A stretch of DNA of 64,000 bases from NCBI GenBank assembly GCA_963702445.1, contig CAVPCZ010000009.1, forward strand, positions 806,001-870,000, given 5' to 3'. The notes beneath the pieces are model-generated. The model was not told where the DNA came from. It saw only the letters and a list, made by a program, of their open reading frames with translations, and did not search any database. Positions 1 to 10,856 of this stretch are shown here, piece by piece (position 1 is the stretch's first letter; every line of letters starts with the position of its first letter). The DNA comes from CAVPCZ01 sp963702445 (GTDB lineage Bacteria; Bacteroidota; Ignavibacteria; UBA10030; UBA6906). The position numbers and the translations under genes are program-made.

Positions 1-2697
1 GGCTTGAACGGTTCGGCAACGGGTGAGGCGTGGTTCGATGATCTCCAGGTGGATCAGGTCGACAATATCGCCGAATACATCCCGCTTGAAACGGTGAAAT
101 GGTACGGTCCGGCGTTTCGCTATACGGACAAAGGCTGGACGTTCGTGCATATCGAGGGGGAGCCGTACACGCGCGGGTATCAATACGGCTTCCTCCTGTC
201 GAAAGAGATCGTTGCCTACATCGACAAGCTGGCGATACGGCAGAATGGGGACAACGCCAGGGCGGGATGGAATGAATTGCGCACGCTGACCGATGCGCTG
301 ATGCTTCGCAAATACGATCCGGAGTACCTTGAAGAAATGAAAGGGATCGCCGACGGGGCGGCAAAGGCGGGCGGAACGTATGCCGGGCGCGCTATCGACT
401 TCCTGGATATCGTCACCGTCAACTCCGCTGTGGATATCGGTCAGCTCGGCGGCGCGCTCAATGAAACCGCGCATGCACTGAGCGGCCGGAGTTTCAGGAA
501 AGAGGAAGAGGAGCTGAACGCCGCGGAACGCCTGCACAAGTGTTCATCGTTTCTGGCCAACGGGCCCGCAACGCAGGACGGGAGGATTGTGTTCGGCCAG
601 CTGTTCATGTGGAGCGGGTACACCGGAGTCCACTGGGATGTGATCTGCGACGTGGTCCCGGCAAAAGGCCATCGTCTCGTGTATGAAACCTTTCCGGGGG
701 GAATCCACTCCGGGGCCGATTTCTACATCAATGCGGCCGGCATCATGATGGGCGAGACCACGGTCATGCAGACACCCTTCAACATCGACGGGGAACCGCA
801 ATCCTCCCGGATCCGGAAAGCCGCCCAGTACGCCTCCAGCATCGATGAAGCCGTCCGGATCCTCACGACGGGAAACAACGGACTGTACACCAATGACTGG
901 CTGATCGGCGATGCGAAGACCAACGAGATCGCCATCCTCCTGCTCGGCACAAAGAAGCACAAGCTCTGGCGGAGTTCTACCGGCGAGTTTCCCGGAAATA
1001 CCAGGGGGTTCTACTGGAGCGTCAACAATGCGAAGGATCCCGAAGTCCGTAAGGAGTATGTGCCCGGACCCCACGAACGCGCCGTACGACCTGATTTACG
1101 GGAACGTGAACCGGGATCTTGCCTTCTACCAGTACTACCAGCGTGAGAAAGGGAAGATCGATGCGCTCAGCGCGGTGAATGTGCATGGCCACATCGCCGA
1201 TCAACCGTCCGCACGCCTGCGACGGGAAGATCACGAACGGAGAGATGGCCTCGCATATGATGTTCCTTGCGCATTACGGGAAGGTCACGCTGCAGGGAGA
1301 AAGTGCCGGAAAAGGGAAGCAGAATCATGCCGGATCTGCCCGGCGTGCAGCCGCATCTCACGCTCGGGTACTCGGTCATCAACCCCGTCTTCGTGGCGGA
1401 AAAGCTCAAGGGAATGCGGGCAAATCCTCCGGCGGAGCCGCGCAGGGAGCAGAATCTTGCCGAGGTGAAGGAGCTGTACGGTTTCGACAAGAAATCCCTC
1501 TGGATGAACACGGTCTACCCGGCTTCGGAGGGGGACAACTGGTTTGTCAGCGGAACGGCGGCGTACTGGAACATGCTGAACGGACTGCCCGCCGAGCCCG
1601 GAGCGGCGATGCCCGCTCTGCGCGACCAACTCACGGAGATGAATTGCCGCCTTCTCTATACCGTCGCCCGTGAAGGCGCTGTGGCTCCGCTCAAAGCGGA
1701 GCGGGTCTACGATCGCTACAGCAACTACGTGATCCCGCGAATCCGTGGGACGTATGCCCTTCACCAGCTGCGGCTTGCACTCGGCAATACCGTTTTCGGG
1801 GAAGTGATGAATGCCGTCCACTCCCGCTTCCGTGAGAAACCCCTGACGACAGAGCAGTTCCTGAAGATTGCGGAAGAAACGGGAAAACGCCCGGTGAGGA
1901 ATCTGCTGGTCCCCTGGCTCGAACGTGAGGATCTTCCGGCACTCGAAGTGCGGGGTGCGAGCTCGGCGGCGGGCGATGGCTGGCAGCTGACGCTGGATGT
2001 TCAACAGACCGGTTTCGTCTATCCCTTCTCGACCACCGTGGCCATCGAGACCGAGAAGTCGGTCCAATGGAGGAAAGTGACCGTCAGCAAAGCGAAGGAG
2101 AGCTACACGTTTGATCTGAAGGAACAACCGCGGAGGATCGTCTTCAACGCGGGGAACGACATTCCGGTGCCGCGGCCTGCATACTATACCCTCTCCAACT
2201 TCTTTGACGACTTCACGTCAGCGCAGTTTGTCTATGGAACGGGACGGCAGATTGAGGCCGGTCATTCGGCCGCACTGAAATTCCAGACGGTTCTGGCCGA
2301 CCAGTTTGTGGAATACTTCCTCCCGGTGCGGCAGGATGCCGAGATGAGTGAGACGGACCTTGCGGCGCACGACCTGATTGTGCTCGGGGGGACGGCGGAC
2401 AACAGCGTGACCGGCCGTCTGGCAGAGCGGCTCGGCCTGACATTCGGGAAGAATATGTTTCGCTGGAAGGGCAGGACATATGCGGATCCGGATGACGGTC
2501 TGTTTGTCGCCTTCCCCAATCCATTCAATCCTGCCCGCGTCGTGTATGTGTATGCCGGCAACAGTGCCCTGCAGATGTATCACATGACGAAGCGTTTCAT
2601 GCCATTGCCGTCGTGGGGGGTGTTCAAGGGGGAGAATGTCGTGGAGCGCGGATATCACCCGGTGCGGGGTATGGAGATCGAGTTTCCGGCCCAATAG
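1..2697 (+). CDS. C45-type autoproteolytic acyltransferase/hydrolase, 5' truncated, three frameshifts
   Basis: The reading frame is open from the first base, so the N-terminus lies outside the window. The opening residues (GEAWFDDLQV) look like the end of a jelly-roll, carbohydrate-binding-like domain. The catalytic part resembles C45 peptidases and phospholipase-B-like amidases: HKCSSF, with the probable nucleophile Cys encoded at 541-543, followed by an ATQDGRIVFGQ segment. The frame moves 1 to 2 near 1070 (an extra C in a CCCC run), 2 to 3 near 1207 and 3 to 1 near 1310. Each is a +1 shift, and the joined product (at least 897 residues) reads on through HACDGKIT. The C-terminal part (after about 1900) has a beta-rich domain and a final alpha/beta domain. 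It converges on the next gene with 15 bp between. The substrate is unknown; the family call is fairly safe. Confidence 0.72.
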
Positions 2698-2712
2698 CTT
2701 TCAGCAGTCCGG

Positions 2713-4774
2713 CTACCTGAGGAGAATCATCCTTTTCACCTCCGACCCGCCTGCGTGCTCCAATCGATAGATGTACACACCCGCCGCCAGCGCGTTGCCG
2801 GAGAATTCCACGCTCTGCAATCCCGCAGGCAGATTCCCGTCCACCGGCTTTGCCACCAACCGTCCCAGCTGATCGTAGACCAGAAGGCGTGCCCGTCCGG
2901 CCGCCGGCATTCGGAATTGGATGACGGTGCTCGGATTGAACGGATTTGGATAATTCTGCTGGAGTGCAGATGCCAAAGGCGGCTCGCCCGGCGCTTCAGC
3001 ATGTAGAAGCCCGAGCTTCCTGCGCATCAGTCCCGAAAACAGTTCCGGTGTGACAACTTCCACATACGGTCCCACCACGGGATCCGCCGCAATCAGCTGG
3101 ACGAGCTGGGCAAGTCGCGGGACGGTGATGTCCACCGAACTGGGGTCGCTGCGGCCGGCGAAGTCATCCTGCCGGAAGCGCTGATAACCGGCGAGAAGGA
3201 ATCCCGGCCGTGCCTGCTTCTTCAGATTGGCGATGATACGGGCGGCCATGACATTCAGATCGGAAGCATCTCCATAGAAACTTCCGTCGCCCACGTGGTT
3301 GAACATCGGCGGGCCGTAGGTGGTGAACGGCGTTTGCGATGGCACGAGAGGATCGTAGACAATGGTGAGGTTGGCCTGCACGGCGGTCTGAAACTGCCCG
3401 TACCTGCTGAAGTTGAAGCTGTTGCTGATCGTCTTACCGCGGTATACCATCGTTCCTGCACCGGCGTAGTGTTTGTAGCCGTAGACCTCCCGGATGCCAA
3501 ACCGCTGCATCAACTGTCTTGTCGAATCGATTGCTCCCTGCCACACGTCATTCTGCCAGAGATCCGGATAGGCATAGCCGAGAGGGGAAGTCACGCTGAG
3601 AAACCCGTCGTTCGGAGTGGCGGTGTCATAATAGTAGCCGGCGACGAACGGACATTCCTGGAACAAATGGAGGTTCCACCCCCAGCCTATGGGCACCGTG
3701 CCGCGCGCCGGGGAAAGCCAGGCGCCGGATTGAAAACTCATGTGCCAGTTTGATGCGTCGCCTTCGGACCCGACGAACAGGATGTAGTATTTATCCCGCA
3801 GCGCGGCGGTGTCGGGAGTGATTGCCGAAGGTCGGAGATAGGAACGGGGAGCAACCGGAAAAGCGGCATGCCAGGAAAGGTTGCCGAGGAGCGTTTCGTG
3901 AAAGCTCGAACCGAAAAAGGCAAACCACTGGGTCATCGGCTCCGGGCGGATCCAGCCATAGATGTGAAAGATGGACGACGGATTGCGTCCGTGGAGGAAC
4001 GTCAGTGCACGCTCCAGGATATCAGCGCGGGGCACGGGCATGGAATTCAGATCGAGGTCGTCCGTTCCGGCAAGATTGACCTGGTACATCCGTTTCTGGG
4101 CGGTGAAATCCGTGAATTCGCGAATATAGAATTTCTTCGGATTGCATCGTGGAAGGAGGCTCTGGACTCCCCAGTCAAGGATTTTCAGATAGCGCTGTTC
4201 GGCGGTCAACGCCGTGTTGTTCCAGGGGAGCGTGGGCGACTCGAGACGGCCGGGAACCATTATGGCGCTGTCTCCGTCGAAGGCATCGGTGACGAGCACG
4301 GAGTCGGCGATCTGCAAGCCGAGCGCGGGTGCGAGGGAGGCCGACACCGGAAGCCGGTCTGTCAGCGCTCCGATCACGGCCGCCTGTTCTCCCTGCCAGG
4401 GGAAGGATTGACCCGTGAAATTGCCGAAATATTGAGCGGGATCATAGGTGATGGCCCCGTTCACGAAAGACCGGAACCTGTCGACCAGCGCGAGGATGTT
4501 CCTGGTGCTGTCGAACACCACCTGACCGCGGGAGCGATACAGATCGCGCCACCGTTCGTCGGTGAGACTGTAACTCCATGTTTCGTACACGTTCAGCAGG
4601 TAGAGGCGCGCAGAATCGCGGTTGACGATGCCCGCAAGGGTCATGGCCAGAAGGCGTTGTTCCTGGCTGGCGCTCGCCCCGTTGTACAGGACGGCCTGGT
4701 AGGGGGTCTGCGCGGAAACGGGCATGTTGTTCGGCGAGTATCAGCGCGAGCACAACGGCAACAGAGAATCTCAT
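2713..4774 (-). CDS. GxGYxYP-type putative glycoside hydrolase with T9SS C-terminal sorting domain
   Basis: Predicted secreted protein of about 686 residues. The signal peptide (MRFSVAVVLALILAE) starts at 4774 but is one frame away from the body, which opens at 4725; one extra base in AACAAC explains this. The N-terminal half has the pattern of GxGYxYP_N domains (LAGIVNRDSARLYLL, then a Trp/Tyr-rich stretch). The centre has the signature-like SPLGYAYPDLW. The last 80 or so residues are a clear T9SS type A sorting domain: QNYPNPFNPST, then YDQLGRLV, then GVYIYRL and a basic end. Such proteins are moved over the outer membrane by T9SS and attached to the surface. Its start overlaps the stop of the APC permease by four bases (ATGA), so the two are co-transcribed. 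The glycosidase function of the family is itself only predicted. Confidence 0.75.
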
Positions 4775-6157
4775 GGTGGTGTTCTTCCGTGCGAGAGATG
4801 TCGCATGATCAGATAGAGGGGGAACCCGGCTGCGACAAATGCGATTCCAGCGGCAACCGAACCCGGCTGACTGAGAATGACATTGACTGTCACACTCAGC
4901 AAGACAAGGATGAAGAGTGCCGGGAGCACCGGGTACAGCGGAACGGTATAGGGTTGTATGCCCGCCGTGATGTTCCTGCGTCGCAGGACGAAGATCGTGG
5001 ATGCAACCACGGCGTTGTTGAATGCGTCGAACAGCATGACATAGTTCATCAGCTTTTCAAACGTCCCGAGGAAGAAGATCGACAGGATGATGAGGGTGCC
5101 GAAGAACAGGAGGGTGAAGAGCTGGGCCTGCGTGCGGGAATTCACCTTCATGAAACGAGCCGGCAGCGCTCCGTCGGCGGCCATGGCATAGTATGCACGG
5201 GGTATGTGCATGAGCGTGACGTTCAGAAACCCGAGGGCCGAGAGGAAGATGGCGACACTGATGAGTTTCTGCCCCGCGGGACCAAACGCCGCGCGAGCCA
5301 CCTCGGCTGCGACCAGGGGTGCAGCTGCAACGCCTGCAATTCCCAGGCGTGCGTTCAAACGCAACGTTGATGAGCAGGTATGCGCTGATAACGATCGCCA
5401 TTCCAACGAAGATCGCGCGCGGAAGATTCCGTGCGGGGTTGGTGATATCTCCCGCGAGATTGATCGCGCTCTGATATCCGCCGTACGTATAGAACACGGG
5501 AATCAATGCAAGCCCCAGGGCAGGAAGGGGAGATGAGGGGAGCGTGAGTGCGGGGGAAGAGACCACGGATGACGTTTCTCCGGCAGCCAATCCGGCGAAG
5601 GCCAGTACCCCGATCATGCCCACCTTCAGGACGGTAAGAATATTCTGTGTCCATGCGCCGGTCTTGATGCCCAGGGCGTTAATGCCGATCAGAAATGCCG
5701 CAAGCCCGGCTGCCGTCACCTGTGTCGCCAGAAGTGTGCGCTGTTCCGGGGGGAAAAGAACCGGGGTAAGATATTCGGCTCCGATCATGGCCACAGCTGC
5801 GCCCCCCGCTCCGTTCACGATCGTCACGCTGGTCCAATTGAGCATGAAAGCCACGGCAGGGTGATAACTCTCTGCAACCACCTGATAGAATGCCCCGGGC
5901 CTGGGGAAGCGTGATCCGATTTCCGCAAAGGTCAAAGCACCGAACAGGCTGACAACACCGCCGAGGATCCAGGCGCCATAGAACAGTGTAGCCGACCCTG
6001 CGTGGGAAGCGACGATGGCAGGCGTCCGGAAAATGCCTATGCCGATCACCAGGCTGACCACGATCATGGACGCATCGAATGTGGACAGCTTCGGGGTTAT
6101 TCCCGTTCCGGAGGCCATAAGGAGAGGTTTTGTTGAATGTTGTGCCACTGGAGCCAT
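4771..6157 (-). CDS. APC-superfamily amino acid/polyamine permease, one frameshift
   Basis: Inner-membrane secondary transporter of about 461 residues. The N-terminal helix has the APC hallmark ASMIVVSLVIGIGIFRTPA, followed by about eleven more hydrophobic segments and the typical FPRPGAFYQV and YGGYQSAINLAGDI loops. The frame changes at about 5350-5375 (one extra base), joining the NVAF region to the GIAGVAAAPLVAAEV region. I prefer the ATG at 6157 (MAPVAQ) over the longer frame opening at 6250, because the extra 31 residues are Cys/Arg-rich and unlike a transporter N-terminus. It overlaps the T9SS-cargo gene downstream by 4 bp. The substrate cannot be assigned from sequence; the protein is not obviously part of the sugar system further right. 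Confidence 0.82.
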
Positions 6158-6302
6158 GTCACACAAAAATAGGGAAAAGTGGCCACATTTCCTAAGAAAA
6201 TGCCCGCAACCGTCGTTTACCTTTTGCCTCCTCAGCGGATTCAATAGCACAAGACACTCGTGCGACCGACAGGCCGTGTTCTCTCACTACAGGAGGTGTG
6301 CG

Positions 6303-7635
6303 ATGAAACCGATGACCATAGCAGTCTTGATGATGATGGCACTGGGAGACCTCCAGGCCGGATCCCCTCCTCCCCGCGATCCCATACGGCTCGATGGACG
6401 CGTGAATTATCCCGCAATTTCCTCGCACGGTGGAAAACTCTATCTGCAACTTTCGATCTCAACGAGAGACTTCACCCGTCCGGCACGAAAACCGCTCAAT
6501 CTCTCCATCGTCCTTGACCGGAGCGGATCCATGGCCGAAGAAGGGAAGATGTCGCATGCCCGGGCTGCCCTGCATGCACTCATCAACCAGCTCCGGCACG
6601 ACGATCGTGCTCTCGCTGGTCATCTATGACAATGAAGTGGATGTGCTCTGGCCGGCATCTGCTCTGGGCAGGAGAAAGGACGAATTGAGACGTCTCGTGA
6701 ATGAAGTGTATCCGCGGGGCCGCACGAACCTGGGCGGGGGGCTGAGCGAAGGGTACCGCCAGGTCGGATGCAACCTCCGGCGGGAATACGTCAACCGTGT
6801 TATTCTCCTCTCCGATGGACTGGCCAACGAAGGAGTCACCGATCCCGGGCGCCTGGGGGCCATTGCACAACGGCAGCGTACATCGGGTGTCTCGTTGACG
6901 ACGATCGGGGTGGGTCTGGACTATAACGAAAACCTTATGGTGGATCTGTCGGAGCAGGGCGGAGGGAACTACTATTTCATCGAGAACCCCGAAAATCTTG
7001 CATCCGTTCTCCGGCGGGAATTCGATCAGCTGTCGTCCATGCTGGCCCAGAGCGTTATCCTGGAACTGGAGCTGGGTTCGGGTGTCACGCTGCGCGATGT
7101 GATCGGTTTCCAGTACCAGCGGGAGGGGACGAAGGTGAGAGTGCCTATCGGCGATCTGTACGCCAATGATTCGCGGGAACTCTGTGCGGAAATCTCCATC
7201 CCGCCCGGCAAAGGATCCTTCACCGTGGCAAACGGAAGGCTCGTGTGGCAGGGGGAATCGGCGGCGCACAAGGCCTTCCCATCGTTCCGGACCTCCGTCC
7301 GTTATGAAGACGATAAGGCCGAGGTCGAACGGGAGCGGGATTGGGATACCCAGGCGAAAGGGGACGTGGCGGTCTCCACGCGTGCGGTGAAGCAGGCTAT
7401 GGAGGCTCTTGATGCAGGGAAGACTGAGGAGGCAACCGCAACCCTGACAACGGCACGGCGTGATCTCGCGGCATCACCGGCCGCAATACAGTCCGGAGCA
7501 GCTGCCGGCGCGATACAGGAACAGGAAGCACGTTTGAAGTCGTATGCGGACAGCCTCTCAAAGGAAAGCAAGGACACTCGAAAGGTCAAGAAGTCGATTC
7601 AGTATGACAACTACCAGGTACAGAAGCAACGCTGA
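6303..7635 (+). CDS. von Willebrand factor A domain protein, exported, one frameshift
   Basis: About 443 residues. A strong ribosome site (AGGAGG at about 6290) precedes the ATG at 6303, and an N-terminal signal peptide ends near LQAGS. The vWA domain carries the MIDAS metal site: LDRSGSM, a later Thr in GRTNLGGGL, and Asp in ILLSDGLANEG. The frame shifts by +1 near 6605, between RHDDRAL and the VIYDNEVDV strand. C-terminal to the vWA domain is a beta-rich region and then a helical, Ala/Glu/Lys-rich tail. The layout resembles periplasmic vWA proteins of the YfbK/BatB-like kind, which act in protein-protein contacts. It is a single gene, divergent from the permease (145 bp between them) and convergent with the DUF4199 gene. 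Its partner is unknown. Confidence 0.8.
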
Positions 7636-7664
7636 CGCCCGGCGGCTTCTGAATATCCGATCCA

Positions 7665-7709
7665 AAGGGGTGCCAGGTCTGTCTGATGCTGACAGATCTG
7701 GCACCCCTT
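7665..7709. terminator. 19-bp-stem hairpin between convergent genes
   Basis: Two 19-nt arms (7665-7683 and 7691-7709) pair perfectly apart from one G-T position, around a 7-nt loop. The element lies 30 bp after the vWA stop and 49 bp before the stop of the DUF4199 gene, where a bidirectional terminator would sit. However, neither side has a T-run, so classic intrinsic termination is doubtful. A REP-type palindrome or mRNA-end-protecting stem is the alternative. Confidence 0.55.
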
Positions 7710-7757
7710 CGGTGTACCGTGGAGTTATACGGAGCTACCCCGATTCGACACCGCCGG

Positions 7758-8243
7758 TCAGGCGGGTTTCTTCTTGAAGAACAGCCCGAGAATTGAGGAC
7801 ACCACGACGCCTGTAACAATTGTCCCGATGGCGCCGAACAATGCCTGAAAGAAAGGTGTCTGCATCGCCTGCTGTGCTTCCACCGTCTTCTGCACCTCCG
7901 CAACCGCCATCCCCGAATCCAGGAGCATCTTTTCGTGGATGGCGCGAAGATCGGCAAAGTAGGAGGGAAACGCCACGGTCGTGAAGAGATACGAACCGCA
8001 GAAAATGATGATGGCCGCGTGGGTCGATAGCAGCGTACCGGCCCACACCTGTTTGCCGTACGTGTTGCCTTCGGCGGCGGTTTTGCGGAGCGCCCGGATC
8101 AATACGCCGATCTGGATCAGTATAACGACCCAGAATGCGTTCAGCAGCACCGGATCTTTGTACCAGCCGGTGAATCCCATGACAAACGTCCAGGCGACGA
8201 CAAGAACCCCGAGGAGGAGTCCGGCTTTCAGGGTGGTGGACAT
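7758..8243 (-). CDS. DUF4199-like four-helix membrane protein
   Basis: Intact 161-residue inner-membrane protein with four hydrophobic helices at about residues 5-25, 33-50, 70-92 and 132-155, a short soluble helical loop between the last two (FADLRAIHEKMLLDSG), and a Lys-rich cytoplasmic end (FFKKKPA). The helix pattern, the AALRKTAAEG-like loop and the length fit DUF4199, a small family of unknown function common in Bacteroidota. The gene lies 30 bp after the M1 peptidase gene on the same strand and may share its transcript. No function can be assigned. Confidence 0.7.
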   Translation of the reverse strand: MSTTLKAGLLLGVLVVAWTFVMGFTGWYKDPVLLNAFWVVILIQIGVLIRALRKTAAEGNTYGKQVWAGTLLSTHAAIIIFCGSYLFTTVAFPSYFADLRAIHEKMLLDSGMAVAEVQKTVEAQQAMQTPFFQALFGAIGTIVTGVVVSSILGLFFKKKPA

Positions 8244-8273
8244 GGTTTTTGCTCCATGAATGGGATAATGGGG

Positions 8274-10705
8274 TCAGGGTGTCTGGAAAACGGGTGTAAT
8301 CATGTCCTTTTTCCACTGCGGCCATGCACGATTCTGCAGTCCCTTCAAGAAAAGCTCGCGGTGAGCTGATTGCTTGAGAAAACCCCGCGTCACGTCTGTT
8401 GCCGGGTTCCGGAGGCGGCCGTTGGCGTGGGCCATGGCGTCATAAAGATGTTGAACAAGGGTTTCGTTGAGATAGTTCAATCTGAGGAGGGATTCGAAAG
8501 CATTCACGCGTGTCCGGAATTCAAATGCGGGGCCGGCCATATCCACAAGGGTGTCCAGCGCTTCGCGCGATCCACCCTTTGCCGCCATTTCATACCAGAG
8601 CACAGACACCTGATTGCCGACACCCTTCACGCCCCGTGTGAGGGAGAGATACCGGTCGCGGTGTTCAGGAAATTGCTCGCACAGTTTCGTCAACGCCGAG
8701 GCCACGATGGCGTAGGACGAGTCGGTCAGCAATCCCTCGACGGCGTCGCGGAAGTCCGGCGGAATGACCGCAAATGCCGCCAGGGCTGCAGAGCGGACTT
8801 CGACAGCAGTATCCCGCATTGCGCGCCGGACAATATCCATGCTCCGGCCGTCGGGATCGGTCGCGAGCTGTGTTACGGCTTCCCCTCGCGCCGCATGAAA
8901 CCGTTCGCGTCCGTACACCTCTGCCAGCAGCGCTCTTTTCACGGCGATTGCGGTATCCCTGAGGGCACAAACGGCATCGTACCGGTCGATCATGAGCGGA
9001 GCATTCAGCGCCTGCGCGCGAAGTTCGGCAAACGACCGGTCGAATGTCACGTGCTTGATAATCCAGCTCCCCGGGTCGAAGAGGACGAATGCGATACTCC
9101 GCTTGCCCGGATTCGGCACGACAACCTCTTCGGTTTCCCGTTCGATGTTCACCCGTACCCGGTCGGATGAACCGTCGGTGTAGTGCACCTCGAGAACGAC
9201 GGGCATGGCGAACAGCTTAATCAGATCGTCCTGTCCGTGTATCTGCCTGACCGTGATGCGGGTCTGACGATCCCCTCCCTGCGGGAGTTGATCGTCCCGG
9301 CGGGTGATCCGGTAGTGCGGTTCCCCTCCGCGATAGATCCATTGTTCGAAGAACTTGTGCGGTGAGAGACCCAGGACGTCCTGGAAGGCCTGGTAGAGGT
9401 CGTTGGATTCAACAAGTCCATATGCATGCGTGCGGAGATAGTGTGTGATCACCCGCCGGACCGCGTCTTCCCCGAAGGTGTAGCGCATCATATCGATAAC
9501 CGCCGAGCCTTTGGAATACACCCGGTCGGACCCCGCGGCGGAGTGGAGAATCGGGAAAAGGTCCTTTTCTGAAGCCGCGAGGGCCGTCTCCTGTTCGCGC
9601 TTCCGGGCCCACTGGTAGGCATCCTCATCCGCGATCTCGCGCAGAAAGAGTTTCGGATAGAACGTGGCAAAACTCTCGTGCAGCCAGGAACTCCGTCCGC
9701 TGCGGCCGGTGATGTAGTCGCCGAACCACTGATGCGCGAGTTCGTGCACGTTCACGTTGATGTAGTTGCGGTCCAGGAACGAGCGGCGATCCACGAGAAA
9801 GAAGTCGCCGAACACCGTTGCCGTAGTGTTCTCCATCGCCCCGTGCATGTAATCCTGCACGGGAATTTGCGCATAGGATTCCCAGGGGTAAGGGACGCCT
9901 GTCTCCCGTTCCATGAAATCGATCGCTTCGGCGGAATAGCGATATGTCGGCTCGACACGGTCGGGGTATTCGGGGTAATACCAGAGGTGGAGGGGCACCC
10001 CGCTTTTTGACCGCCGCGTATCGATCTCGTACCGGCCGATCCCCAGCATCACCAGGTAGGAGGAGTGGGGGCGGGTCATTCTATAGTGCCACGTGGCGAC
10101 CCGTTGCCGTTGTCCTTCCTGGAAACCATCCGCCCGTTTGAGAGGACCCTGTATCGACTATCGAACGTGACAATCGTTTCGGTGGTCAGTTTGTCGTTCT
10201 GTTCGTCGTAACAGGGAAACCAGTGCCGGTTGTTGATCCCCTGGCCCTGGGTCCAGATCTGCTTCCTGCTCCGGTGTGTGGAATCATTCCAGCCGATGAA
10301 GAATATGCCGAGCCGGGGGCGGGCTTCGTACTGCAGCAGGATGCTATCCCTTGCTCCAAGGCGGAGCGGTGGTGAAAAACGAAATGTAATGCCGTCCGGA
10401 CGGGTGACAAAGGGCAGCGGGCGTCCTCTGTGTAGGGCCTTGAGCATCGTGATGCCCGGCCCGTTCAGGAAAAGCGTGTCCACGCACTCCCGGAGGGGGG
10501 TGAAGATGTGCGTCACGTTCCCCCGGACCAGCCCTTCCTCCGGCTGGAAGGAAAGCGTAAGCCGCATATGCTCCATATCCACCTGATGTTCCGGAGGTTC
10601 ATATTGCGGTTCGTAATACCAGCGGGCGGTCGTCTGGGCATGCGTGATCGGCGAAAGGAGCGCGGAGAGCAGGACAACCAGGCGGATGTGCACGATGTGA
10701 CGCAT
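8274..10705 (-). CDS. M1-family metallo-aminopeptidase with C-terminal HEAT-like repeats
   Basis: About 810 residues, exported: the ATG at 10705 opens MRHIVHIRLVVLLSALLSPITHA, a good signal peptide. The M1 N-terminal beta domain is followed by the exopeptidase motif GAMEN (about residue 289) and the zinc site HELAHQ (about 321) with the third ligand Glu 18 residues on in WLHESFATF. The C-terminal third is helical with repeated blocks (for example AVEVRSAALAAFAV), as in M1 proteins with HEAT-like tails. Two overlapping frames meet at 10076-10079. Here, unlike elsewhere in the window, one base seems to be missing (a GGG run near 10100). It likely degrades peptides in the periplasm, alongside the S9 peptidase just upstream (151 bp). 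Confidence 0.88.
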
Positions 10706-10856
10706 CAGAGCGCCATCCTGTTTAGAGGTTTCATTTCTGTATTTGTGTGAACCGCGTACTCTCATCTGTGCTCCTCTTGCTCCGATCGGTTTGGCATGTG
10801 TCCCTGCACATCGATTGTGCGACGTGCAGCTCGATGCGCCGCCGGTTCCCGTGGAT

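Noticed and set aside
4..1146. Separate complete gene ending at 1146
   Set aside because: The last 25 residues are low-quality out-of-frame sequence; the conserved protein goes on in the next frame after one extra C.
2510..2550. PNPFNP in the C45-type protein, like the T9SS sorting motif
   Set aside because: It lies within an alpha/beta domain about 60 residues before the end and lacks the following beta strands and GVYIY block of sorting domains.
3868..5370. Long plus-strand open frame of 500 codons
   Set aside because: It is the antisense of the T9SS cargo and permease genes; its composition is polar with no domain and it crosses two real genes.
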